19,458 nt of DNA, taken from assembly GCF_002104995.1 (NCBI RefSeq), contig NW_024468438.1, positions 1 to 19,458 on the forward strand, given 5' to 3'. Positions 1 through 9,754 of this stretch are shown here, piece by piece. The stretch comes from Linderina pennispora. Lineage: Eukaryota > Kickxellomycota > Kickxellomycetes > Kickxellales > Kickxellaceae. A program made the translations under genes and the position numbers. Each line of letters opens with the position of its first letter. Position 1 is the first letter of the stretch. The notes below the pieces were generated by a model that was not told the DNA's origin, did no database searches, and saw only the letters and a program-made list of their open reading frames with translations.

Positions 1-476
1 CTCGCCACTGTGAAGCTGGCACCCTCAGTGCGAATTTCATCATACACTGCTCATTCCTGCCTGTATAGAGGAGCAGCGCATGAACAATAGGGTGTCATGA
101 TGCCAAACAATAGGGGGCAAATTTTTCGTGCATTGTGTGTCTTGCATTGGTGCCCGCCCCGATTGTTCGCCACGGCAAGGTGGGGCGAAAATGGACAGGA
201 TCCACATGCACATGTATCAGCCCACCCAACCAAAGTATTGCCGATGTGTGCATGTGTATGTCTCCTCCCCCAGGCTTGCCCTTTTCCCGTTAGTGCTTGA
301 CTGTCTGTCAATGTCCAAACTCTAAAAGAATGCCTCTGCTGCCTCATAAGGCCCGCGAAGAATGGCATGCCCACACACCCTACCTGCCCTCTTTTTTGCT
401 TGCCGAATACGCCTTGTTTCATTTTTAATTTCTCTTTTCATTACCGTCTAACTGTACCCGCAAACCCAGCCCACAT
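1..476. other. Non-coding left edge / leader of decayed gene
   Basis: I see no convincing gene here. Open frames exist on both strands, but they are short and mostly lack good ATG starts. They also show no recognisable motif. The last 60 bases are pyrimidine-rich, as is common just upstream of fungal start codons, and lead into the ATG of the frameshifted gene at 477. A weak inverted repeat (cacatgca at 203-210, tgcatgtg at 249-256) is present and of unknown meaning. Confidence 0.4.
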
Positions 477-2309
477 ATGTCAGTAGAGGACATCGCACAG
501 CCACTACCATCCGCCTTCGATGCCTCAATAGTCCGCCGAGTAGTGCAGCACACCCTCGACCACACATGTACCATCGAGGATGTCCTGCGCGGCCACAACT
601 GCCCTGAACAGACACTGCGCAATCTCTGGAAGCTGCGCACAGTCTCGCCACAATTCTACAAGACCTGCACGACCTCTACTTCCGCTTTATCACCACCAGC
701 TATCCGCTCACCGCCGACCCGCACATTCTTGGCACACACCCACTCAAACGCACCATGGACCTGCATCACCACCACAAAATGCATGTCTTCAGTCTACGCC
801 TCATGCCCCACGTAACCGAGATCCAGAAGGCCATGCTGGAGATTATCAAGGTTATGTATCCGATGATATCGCTGTTCCCACGCCTTGGCGAGGTCCTGGC
901 AGGCGGAGATTTTGGCCTGCAGTCAGGGAGACTGAGCAGCGCCCGGCGCTGCCGTGCATTGTCTGCCCGGCTGTCAAGTACGTTGTCATGTCGTTTGACT
1001 GGGACAGCGTTCTCCACCCAAGCGTCCAGGATGAGTCGACGACAAAGTCTCCGCGCTATTCGCTATCATGCGATCGTGCTTTCCAAACGCCAGGCTGCAT
1101 TTGCAGATCGATGACTCGGACGAGTACCTGGAGGACAGCGCCAAGATGCTGCTGGTCCGGTCCATCTTCAGCTGCTGGGGACGTGGCCACTCGCTGATGC
1201 ATATTTCGCGCAAACTGAAGCCCTGGGTGGTGTTCCCTGCCGCCCTGACCGGCCTGACGAAGCTGCATGCGCACGCGCATCCGCTGACCGACCATTACTT
1301 TTACGCTATGCATCGGTCGCCGATTCACTGACCGACCTCAGCCTCAGCGGCCTGTATCCAGCCGATCTTTTGCGTGTCGTGCACCTCAGCAACGGCGAGC
1401 GTGTCGATTATCTGCTGTTGCGTCGCCTGGTCGTCAGCTTCATTTCACTCAAAGGCAACGAGTTTCCTGACGAACTCGCCTTTGCCGAGCACTTCCCTAA
1501 TGCTGCCTACATGAAGGTGATGTCGTCGGGCTGGCCCATCCCCGGGTACCTGGTCGGCGCTGCCTCGAAGGGCCTGAGGGACCTGGTGATCGAATATCCG
1601 CGCCCAACCAACCTGTTCCGTAACCCTGCCGGTGGCATCATGGCGGTACCACCAATGCCCGGCACTCGAAAACATCACCATCAGGCAGTACATGGCCACA
1701 ATGCAGGCCGACAGCAAGTTATGTATCCGTCGATAGTGGAGAACCTGTTCCGGTATCCGAAATCAGCGGTCCTTCCGCCTTTGCTCCGATCACATTGTTG
1801 GTGTGCATGAACAAACCACTGCATCTCTGCCTTCCTGAACGCCCCTAAACTTCAGTCCATATACATCCCGAGGTTGCACTAAGCATTGGAAGCGTGTTTA
1901 CTCTTATCAGTGGTCTGCATCATTGCACGAGCTGACTGTTCGCTTTGCCTTGCCGGTCTCATCAATTACGAAAATGGTCACGGCCAAGCAGACAAGAGAA
2001 ATGGCCGATATGTGCAGAGACTGCTGTGCGCCGCTCAAGCGCCTGACGCTCACAAACAACCATTTCAAGCAGAAGCGCCTGCTGTTTAGCTACGTGGCCA
2101 TGATTGCTGCGGTGACAGGTACCTTAAATCAGGCTACAGTCCATGTCACCAGCAAGTCAGACGACATCATGGACGTGTTTTTGAGCGAGGCGAGGAGGAA
2201 GATTTTCAGAAAGTACCGCAACAACATTGGTGAGACACTTGTGTTGCATATGGGGGACATTCAGGCTTTCAGCTACCCTGTGGATGCGTCTTTGGAGCCA
2301 AGGTTTTAA
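477..2309 (+). pseudogene. Decayed F-box/LRR-like gene with at least five frameshifts
   Basis: Coding similarity starts at the ATG at 477 (MSVEDIAQ...) but jumps frame repeatedly. It runs 477-660 in frame 0, about 662-910 in frame 2, 914-1035 in frame 1, 1035-1312 in frame 0, 1313-1660 in frame 2, then 1665-1736 and 1923-2309 in frame 0. The pieces read smoothly across each junction, for example ...SPQFYK then DLHDLYFRF near 661. The pieces total roughly 540 residues, close to the 547 and 571 residues of the intact LRR-like genes in this window. The N-terminal piece (LWKLRTVSPQFYKDL...LYFRFI) resembles a degenerate F-box, and later pieces have LRR-like LTDLSLSGL and LRRLVV segments. The exact family and first exon are uncertain. 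Sequencing error could explain one or two shifts, but hardly all of them. Sequence between 1737 and 1922 is not confidently assignable. Confidence 0.6.
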
Positions 2310-2393
2310 CTGTATATATTGTTTTCTGCTGACAGTTGACTGTGTTCATGATGTAGATATATCACTACGTAGCCACCCTACTACGTGTCCCAC

Positions 2394-3310
2394 TTAGATG
2401 CCGCATTTCCGATGCACTATTTTCAGGTTATGAATATGATATTTGTAAACCAATGATAGACAATGCCTATATCCTGCACACCTGAGCAAAAAGTCATATG
2501 CCCTTAGCGGCTCTTCTCCGAAAAAGATCGGTAAGGTCACTCGCGGCACGGCAGGGTCCTTGTCAAAGATGTAAACATGGATGCCCAAGTCGAACCGCGG
2601 CCCGATCTCGTTTGATCTCCACCCGCAAAGCGCCAAGTGCGAGCTTCATGACGGTTTTGAATCTCTCAGCGAGGTTATCCATGAAGTACTTCTTCTTGCA
2701 CTCTACCCAGCAGACTCCCCTGTACCCAGGACGAATGGGCCACTACCATACCGTCTCTCAAAACGCATAAACTCATCGATGAAGCTCATGGCCCTCGTAA
2801 AGTATTCATCGATTTCGTTTGGCAAAGCCCGTGGCTCTGTCCACTCGCTTGAGGTTTGTGGACGGCATGCCTGCGGTGGAGGTGTGCTGGCGGCATAAGT
2901 TCCATCCAATGAAGGTGTCTCCTTATCAAACTTTCGAAGGATGTCGAGATCCTGTTGGTACTGGCTCGCGACAGCCTTCACATCATCCACAGCAGCAGCA
3001 ACTCGGTCCAACGTATCGCCGACATTCTTCTGGCAGTTTTCAGCCTGATCTTGTCACCCTCCTTTGCTGTGGCCGCCAGTGTATTCAGCGCAGCCTCGTA
3101 TTCTCCCTTGCACGACTCTAGTCGCTGCCTGCTATTAAGCAGCAGAATGTACCCAGCCCTTACAACGCTAAGCAATCTGTCACGCTTGTTGCTAGTCCCA
3201 TTTTTGCTCTGGTCCGAGTATTGTAGAGGCATTCCTTGAAACAACGAATAAAATTTGTCCACATGGAAACTACGGAGATGAGGAAGTTTAGTCATGGAAA
3301 TGAAGTGCAA
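2394..3310 (-). pseudogene. Decayed gene of unknown family, coiled-coil-like
   Basis: Three minus-strand pieces fit together only across frameshifts. The first runs from an ATG at 3295 (MTKLPHLRSF...) to about 3040 and contains a charged helical stretch ending GDKIRLK. The second (about 3040-2725) continues NCQKNVGDTLDRV... and ends GSGPFVLGTG. A short third stretch (YRGVCWVECKKKYF...) runs to about 2600, and the last piece (FDLGIHVYIFDKD...) ends at the stop at 2394. The first shift is at an A run near 3040 and the second near 2725. Amino-acid composition is protein-like throughout: heptad-like Lys/Glu/Leu in the first half, aromatic-rich in the second. I do not recognise the family. Around 300 residues remain. 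It could also be an intact gene damaged by consensus indels, but three shifts in 700 bp favour decay. Confidence 0.45.
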
Positions 3311-4023
3311 GCTGATGGATGGTTCGCCAACTACACTTTTTATACTTCAGGCACCATGTAGCTAGACTAAAGCGCTGGTTTCCTGTTGAAGCTCTGATTC
3401 CAAACGTAGCCTCGATAAAAATCACAAAATGGTGATAGGGTACCTCTCGTAAAGAAAGTGATAAAAGCGCAGCTACTCTTACCAGGCTAAAGTACTGTGC
3501 TATGATGGACCGCGAAGTTTATAAATTCTGAAGTACTTTCCTGCAGTGGTAGCTGTAGTGACCCACCCGCTTATATACGGACGAGCAGGACAGTTGTGAG
3601 TCCAGAGTCATCCTGCTCTAACACCTTTTGTGAGTGATGACTTTCATTCATGGCACTCTACAAAGGCTGCTTTGATACTGACACCACGCATAAGGATTTT
3701 CATATTGCTGCGCGCTAGCAGAAACATCAATACTGACCTGGCATTGGACCAAGACGCACGATAATAAGCCCCCATATATTGTTGAGCACGATGTCCAGTC
3801 AGACCCAGATCTGTAGGCTAAACAAAGGCCTCTTGTTAACCTTAAACTCAGGGAAGGGATACGCGTTCATGTGTGTATATCCAAAGAACAGAAGAAAAAC
3901 ATCTGAGGAAAGGAAAAGGCTGTAGGATGGTCCTGCTAGGACTGCTTATGTGCTGCTTGGTCTGGTCAATAGTAGCGCAAAAGTGATTTGGCACTCCACG
4001 ATCAAGATCTACAAATGTGCTGG
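3311..4023. other. AT-rich non-coding interval
   Basis: No frame on either strand stays open long enough, or has plausible composition, to support a gene. The sequence is AT-rich with scattered A and T runs. It separates two decayed minus-strand fragments and may include further sequence eroded beyond recognition. Confidence 0.4.
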
Positions 4024-4368
4024 CTATGACCGCTCTGCGCTTATCCTTCTTGCTATGTATTGTGCGAGTGTATCAAAAGCTATCTGCACTCTGCTGGTGC
4101 CAGCTACCGCATGTTTATTGATTGTGTTGAACAGAAGTTTCAAATCAGTAGGAGCATGTTTGTAAATGTTTCTGGCAAGCACTCTCACAGCAATGCCCCA
4201 CAGCTTCTCTATGTCAACCATAGTATCTGCATGTCGGGTGAGCCACGTCTGAGTCCACATGTCTGCCTCAGCCTTTACCTCATCATTTTTGTTGCCCTTC
4301 CACCTGGTAGCAAGTGAAAATATTTCTATACCCGATATTGAACTTGCAGTGGAACTGGAAGATTCTTT
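4024..4368 (-). pseudogene. Gene fragment, unknown family
   Basis: A minus-strand frame is open from just after a TAG at 4371-4369 down to a stop at 4024. It has one internal ATG at 4260 (MWTQTWLTRHADTM...). The translation is protein-like: a Ser-rich start (ESSSSTASS), then EIFSLATRWKGNKNDEV, then an amphipathic helical region around residues LARNIYKHAPTDLKLLFN. There is no credible start codon for the upstream part and no convincing splice sites flanking it, so I read it as a relic of a longer gene. It may be the upstream portion of the decayed gene at 2394-3310, which lies in the same orientation, but nothing in the sequence proves that. Confidence 0.3.
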
Positions 4369-5771
4369 CTATACAATAGCGGTTCCGGATGCACTAGTTT
4401 TCAAAGGCTGTTCTGCAATGTTACATGAATTCCAAGCAGCAAGCATGTAATAAATATCTTAATACTTTCAATGGAGACAGCCATACATCTACCATTTGGT
4501 TGGCATAAAGCATATACTGCCTTTGGCTGAGACTGTATATTGACAGAGCCCAGAAGTTGTGTCAAGTTATGTTGTTTGCTGCGGATAGTTTATTGTTTAT
4601 CGACGAATTTGAATAAACCAGCTCTTCTCTAGGTAGCAGACAGTAAATTAACATAAAAACGCAAGTATAGAGCCAATTCTGTAGTAGTGGACAACAAGTT
4701 GACCAAACGTGTTAGTTATGACATTCTGGTGCCCCATTGCCATTGTCGTTGCCCAAGGTGAATGGCAAATGGCGCATTGTATTCCTGTCTGTCCAATTGA
4801 GGCATTAAATTACACTTCTTTGGTGTGCATTTCTGCTAACAGGCTTACTTGCTGGACACTCACAGGTGCCATTTGCATGGGTTTTCAAGCATAAGAGGGG
4901 TACAGCAAATGTATTGAAAGAGTTTTACCAGTGAAAGTACTTAGGATATCAGTTATGTCTAGTGTAGCCTAGTTAAGGACTGTAGCATGCGAATCCGATA
5001 GCAGGTAGATGGTATTGGTGGCTATGGGTACAGTGCTTGGACATATTCTATGGGCGAATTGGCAAAGCATTGCCAGAAGCATCATCAGATACATTTTCAT
5101 AGTATCTTCTAGGTGGGTACCATGATCTGTAATGCATGTCAAAATTCCGTTGGAAAGTGGTGCAACAGGTTAAAAATGCCTATGGAAATAAAAGCATGCA
5201 GGATGCAAGAAAGAGCAAACCAGAAAGTTGCTCCAACACGGACGACATGAGTCGATGCTCTACTCTCCACACACCTCGGAAAAGCAAATGAGCAGCACAA
5301 CCCCCTTGTCTGCTCAGTTCAGGGTTGAAGAAAATGTCTTAATACAAGGCTGCTGCTCAATCTGGGCTTGGGAAAGTGCCTCCTTTTATAAACAGGCGCT
5401 CAGTTGCTTGAGTCAATAAAGTAAACAACTCAGAATCAACCCCATCTTGGTGACCACTTTTGTTCAAGAGACTCCTTCCTTGCGTGTTGGTGTGCCACAA
5501 TCTAGCCATGCTCAGCAAACCCCGAGCTGCTGGTAGGGTGCAAGGTCTTGTGCGCTACGTGATGCATGCTGGTGATCCAGGAAGTGTATCTGATCATGTG
5601 GCACATGACAAGTCGCAGAGCTATGACCCTGTTAGCAAAGGATACTTTGCAGCGCTCTATGTTTGCTTCCAGCCAAGACTTGCCTCCGCTTTTGCTTATT
5701 TACAGATGTTATTTGTACTGGTACATGCTAATATAAGATGGTGAGAGAAAGAAGTAAAGGAAGAGACTATG
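4369..5771. other. AT-rich gene-free interval
   Basis: About 1.4 kb with no gene I can support. Plus-strand frames at 4709-4894, 5228-5419 and 5460-5744 are short and have no motif or splice structure. An AATAAA at 5415-5420 has no assignable upstream gene. The 3' untranslated region of the minus-strand LRR-like gene ending at 5772 must lie in the right end of this stretch. Confidence 0.4.
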
Positions 5772-7487
5772 CTACACCGTGCTTGGATCAATCGCACTGG
5801 TTATGACGTTATACCGACGAAAAGCCCAATCCACACACTCAACTATCTCACCATTAACTTGTATCTCGGCCAAGTTTGGGAACCGAGCCATCAGTTTGAT
5901 GAACCTGTTTGGGTCAATCGCCATGTGCGAGTACAGGTGCAGGCACTGCAGATTCTTGCTGGCTATCATCGGGATATCCCTTGCATGTGCAGCAATGATA
6001 CATAGCTCGTGGTCCTCGTTGGCAAAGTAAACCCCGCGTCCGTGATGATTCAGATCGTTGCAGTACATAGAGAAGCAACGGATGCGCAAAATCTTCAGCC
6101 TTGTCAGGCTGTGAGCCAGGTTGAGAATGATGTTGCTGTCTGCGATTCCCAGAGACAGATGAAGGTTCTCCATGTTGTGAAACTTCACAGTCAGAGGCAG
6201 CATAAACTCAATGCCAGTCACTGACATCCTGCGGATGACAGTGTTCCTGTGGCCAAAGAAGTTTCTCAGCCCTACAAATGGGAGAGGCTTGCTGGAGTCG
6301 CCCTCTTCCGGGATCAACTTGAGCTGGAAGTGTTTGGAGCACTGGAGATTGTAGACATCGATATCTCTAAATTCCAATGTGCTCTCTACGAGTGACAGCT
6401 GGCGGCAGCCCTTCTTGAAGTATTCCCAGATGGCGTTTCTGCTATGGGCTATCCCAGTCACAGTGACACCAACCGTTGACGGTATCACAACTCTGGATAC
6501 GTCCAGCGAGGACTGCAGGAGACCTTTCTCAGGCTCTTTAAACCGCATCACAAGCGTCTGGAGGTTTGGGAAATGCACCCTTCTGTCTGGTCCAGTCTTG
6601 AACAGGCCCCAGTTGATGCCGTTCGAGATTCTGCTTAGTTCAAGATGGCTCATGCTGTCTGTAGGGATAGGCGGTAAGTGCACAAACTCCGGGACAAGCT
6701 TCAGGTCTAGCACAAGATACTGGAGATTCGGCGAGAATGGTTGGTCAATATAAGATGGGAATGGCCGCGTAACCTGCATCATTGTTAGGCGTGGGTGGAG
6801 CGCATGGCGAAGCATTATCATTATCTTTGTCCCGACACCAGGCAAGTCCTGAAGGGGATTCTTGCTTAGACCCCAGACTCGATCTGGATGGTACCATAGT
6901 TCCCTGGCATGAGGGCAGTGCTCGAGGATAAGCTGGGCAGTGCGGATTGCCTCCATTTCTGCATCCTGGGACTCCTGCCTCTTGCCAGCATAAAATAGGC
7001 CACGGCCTAGGAACCTAATAAGCTTTGTGCTGGCAATCGCACCCCTGGGAATACCGAGCTCCTGGATAGCCTTGTCAAGATGGAGATCTTTCGGGCAGTC
7101 ATTATACAGGACTATACGAAGTTCGCTCACCGAGGACAGCAGGCCACATGTCTCTAGCTCTTCGATGTTGCTCTTCCATACACGACCATGGCTTTTCTTG
7201 CAGGTGGTGTCGGTGCACGAACACTTGACCTGGCACTCTAGTATGAGTGGGACTTTCTTCACGAACTCAGGCAGATGTGAGTGTAAGGCGGGGTAATCTT
7301 GGTAGAACTTTGCAAACGGCAGGTAGTCAGCCACAGTCGATGTCTCATAGTGGGATTTCTTGCACGCAGCCTCTAGCTTCTTTTTCTTCACGTCGTCGGG
7401 GTCCAAAGGGTGGATAACTGCAAAATCCGTGTCAAAGTTTCTCAAAAAATCGCGCAAGAAGTCGAGATTTGGGGTTTCAGGGCGCAT
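5772..7487 (-). CDS. LRR-like protein, paralogue of the gene at 9755-11398
   Basis: A single-exon gene of 571 residues begins at an ATG (MRPETPNLDF...) and ends STV-stop. From about residue 115 onward it alternates hydrophobic strand-like segments such as LRIVLYND, LQYLVLDLKL, LQTLVMRF, LKILRIRCF, LQCLHLYSH and LAEIQVNG. That spacing is typical of irregular fungal leucine-rich repeats (RNI-like fold), which usually bind protein partners. Residues 271-312 (LPPIP...INWGLFK...FPNLQTL) match residues 240-285 of the plus-strand gene at 9755, so the two are paralogues. Unlike that protein, its N-terminus has no visible F-box-like helix set. It has a lysine run (KKKK, residues 34-37) and a small cysteine cluster (C85, C89, C91, C96). 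Either the F-box was lost, or an upstream exon is missing. Catalytic function is not expected. Substrate or partner is unknown. The gene is flanked by gene-free sequence on both sides. Confidence 0.8.
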   Translation of the reverse strand: MRPETPNLDFLRDFLRNFDTDFAVIHPLDPDDVKKKKLEAACKKSHYETSTVADYLPFAKFYQDYPALHSHLPEFVKKVPLILECQVKCSCTDTTCKKSHGRVWKSNIEELETCGLLSSVSELRIVLYNDCPKDLHLDKAIQELGIPRGAIASTKLIRFLGRGLFYAGKRQESQDAEMEAIRTAQLILEHCPHARELWYHPDRVWGLSKNPLQDLPGVGTKIMIMLRHALHPRLTMMQVTRPFPSYIDQPFSPNLQYLVLDLKLVPEFVHLPPIPTDSMSHLELSRISNGINWGLFKTGPDRRVHFPNLQTLVMRFKEPEKGLLQSSLDVSRVVIPSTVGVTVTGIAHSRNAIWEYFKKGCRQLSLVESTLEFRDIDVYNLQCSKHFQLKLIPEEGDSSKPLPFVGLRNFFGHRNTVIRRMSVTGIEFMLPLTVKFHNMENLHLSLGIADSNIILNLAHSLTRLKILRIRCFSMYCNDLNHHGRGVYFANEDHELCIIAAHARDIPMIASKNLQCLHLYSHMAIDPNRFIKLMARFPNLAEIQVNGEIVECVDWAFRRYNVITSAIDPSTV

Positions 7488-9754
7488 GGATATGTTGGTG
7501 GATGTTAAGAGTAAACTAGTGTTTGTAGGCTAGGACTAGAGAAAAAGTGCACAGGCATCATTGGGGGTTGTGCACCTAGGTTTCCATACGAATGTCAGCA
7601 CTCTGCTGTGTGCTGGACATCATCTATTTCATGCCAGTCGTGACCCCACTTCCCTGCAAAAAGTGAGCATAGCCTGCATAAAATCCCTTGCCCACCCTCT
7701 CTCCAACAAATGAGTTGTCACCAGAATAGCCGTCACCTGCTGGATGTTCCTTGGTTGAAAACTGATTAGGGCCGGCATTTAATTCAAAAACAACACGCAC
7801 AATTGCCTGGATGCTGTTTAGTTGGCCGAAGTATGCATCTGACTTTCATGGGGGGAATGGAGATGGGTGGCGGCCATCATAATCAGCTGGCCAGTACACC
7901 CAGCCGTTTGCACAGTATTGTCTTTTTCCTTACACTTGTTTCAGCCGCTACATCTGCAGAGGGTATGCTAAAAATCGTGTAAGTGCAATGAACCTCCATG
8001 ACGTGTAGCTCCAAAATGAACCCGACATCGCCTATATAGAACTGGGTTTGCATTCGATTTAATTTAATGATCACCACAACTCCGCCTAAAAATCCCCTTG
8101 CTCAAGAATGATTTCCAAGGGTGGCAGACTCAATGTTGCAAGGGGAATCGGATTGCTCACGCCTATGCGGGGCACCCTGTCTGTCCATCCACCCATCCGC
8201 CACTCTACTACCTGTCGCAACGCTTGCCATCCTAAAAATACAGCGACATGCACCGCAATTGTAGCACTCTTATTTCTTAAGACTCGGTGAGAACACATCC
8301 TTGTTACCCAATTGTAAAAAATGAGAGTGTGAGGAGTTGTCAGTTCCACTCCACAACAAGCTTGCTTGCTTGCAAACCGCCAAACTTGCTTTGCCCGTGA
8401 AGCGTATGTCAAGACAGGGACGGAATGTCCGCCATGCCAGCTGCTCGCTTCTCTTCCAGCTGCGGTATGCTGCAAGCCTGGGCTCGGTGTATAGCACCAT
8501 CCTCATAAAGCGCCACTTGTCCACGTGGATTTAGGTATCCGATTTGCAGCTCCCTCTTGCATTGTCAGGCCGTACCTTGATGTCCGAATGTTTCACACGG
8601 CGACAGAAGGGCTGTACGTTTGCTGCAATCTCCTGTCAGCTGAATACTCTGGCTCAGTTGTGAGCGAGACTATTCTCACTTTATTGCATCTAGCCATGTC
8701 AGGTAGGAATGGAGCAATGTAGCATGCATGCGCAAATAATTACACCAGCCACCTGGGGTATTTTTGGCATGTGAGAAGTGAATCCGCCGCACCTACTTTT
8801 TGATGAGGAGCGGATGAGGGAAAGCATATGTATACTGAATAGTGAATCCTTTCCACCTTCTGGTGTTGATTACGTGCCTACCTTACTCATCATTAGCGTA
8901 GCTTTGCAGAAATCCGAGAACCACGTTCGGCTCCGAAAGCCGCCACTTTTTGAGCCTTGTTGTAGAATGCCAAGCAAAGCGTATATTAGCCATCGCATGG
9001 TGCGCAAGTAAGGCTGGTTCACTTTACTTCACTCTAGTCCTTATTTACGTATGTTCAATACATAATATAGGAAGTGGCCACTTCTGTGATAAAAATTTGG
9101 CAGTCTGGAGTTCTGACCACTGTACGTAGAGCTACACACCACTAGACTTGGCGTAGCGCTACACATGCATTATTTATAGGAGATGCCCTTATCAATTCAA
9201 CCCACATAGCAAGATCAGCCATCTGCACTAAGCCACTCACGCAGGTGCCTGATCTATTTGCCTCATGATCACAAAACCTCTTGAGCTACCAAGCGCATCT
9301 AATCACCATTTGCGAATGCTGGTCTGTGGTTCGCAGTCGATACGTACCTGCCACTGCAAGCTACAAACGAGTTGTGCATACTTTTCCCAGTGCTTTTTGT
9401 TCATCGCCCCCTGAGCCGCCTTCACTGCAAATGGCAAACCCTCTTTTGAAGCTCGATATGCAGCTCACACCCAGCACTGAGTCCGCCATGAGCAAAGTCT
9501 GAACGAAGCCAGTTTGCCAATGGTTGTCAGTTTATTTATTTGCTCAACCAGGCGTTTTTCTTGCCACCGCCTTTTCCTTTCTCTTTGCCCTTCCTTTTTG
9601 CAGCTGCATTCGTCATCGTCATCACCTTCAGTATTTTTGACAACCCTTTGTCTGCCTTAACAGTACAGTTTATTAGATTTCAGTTCCTCCCTTTTTGACA
9701 TTCTGCCTCGCTGGCTGTAGCAACCCGCACGCCTCAGGCTATACATACTACTGT
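7488..9754. other. Gene-free interval between divergent LRR-like genes
   Basis: About 2.3 kb holding the divergent upstream regions of the LRR-like genes at 5772-7487 and 9755-11398. I see no supported gene. Some minus-strand stretches between about 8350 and 8700 look faintly protein-like in two different frames, for example VDKWRFMRMVLYTEPRL near 8520 and GYLNPRGQVALYEDGA near 8530. They have stops in between and no recognisable motif. The last 200 bases are strongly pyrimidine-rich (9545-9605), a common feature of fungal promoters and leaders. Confidence 0.4.

Noticed and set aside
203-256. Inverted repeat cacatgca / tgcatgtg
   Set aside because: Eight-base arms 38 bases apart in a TG/CA-rich stretch are expected by chance; no T-run, transposon end or RNA gene is associated.
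51-422. 123-residue minus-strand open frame at the left edge
   Set aside because: Cys/Gly/His-rich translation with no motif, no splice sites and no conserved pattern, so there is no reason to call it a gene.
5460-5744. 94-residue plus-strand open frame
   Set aside because: It has a plausible length but no recognisable motif, domain or splice structure, and it lies in AT-rich sequence beside the 3' end of a minus-strand gene.
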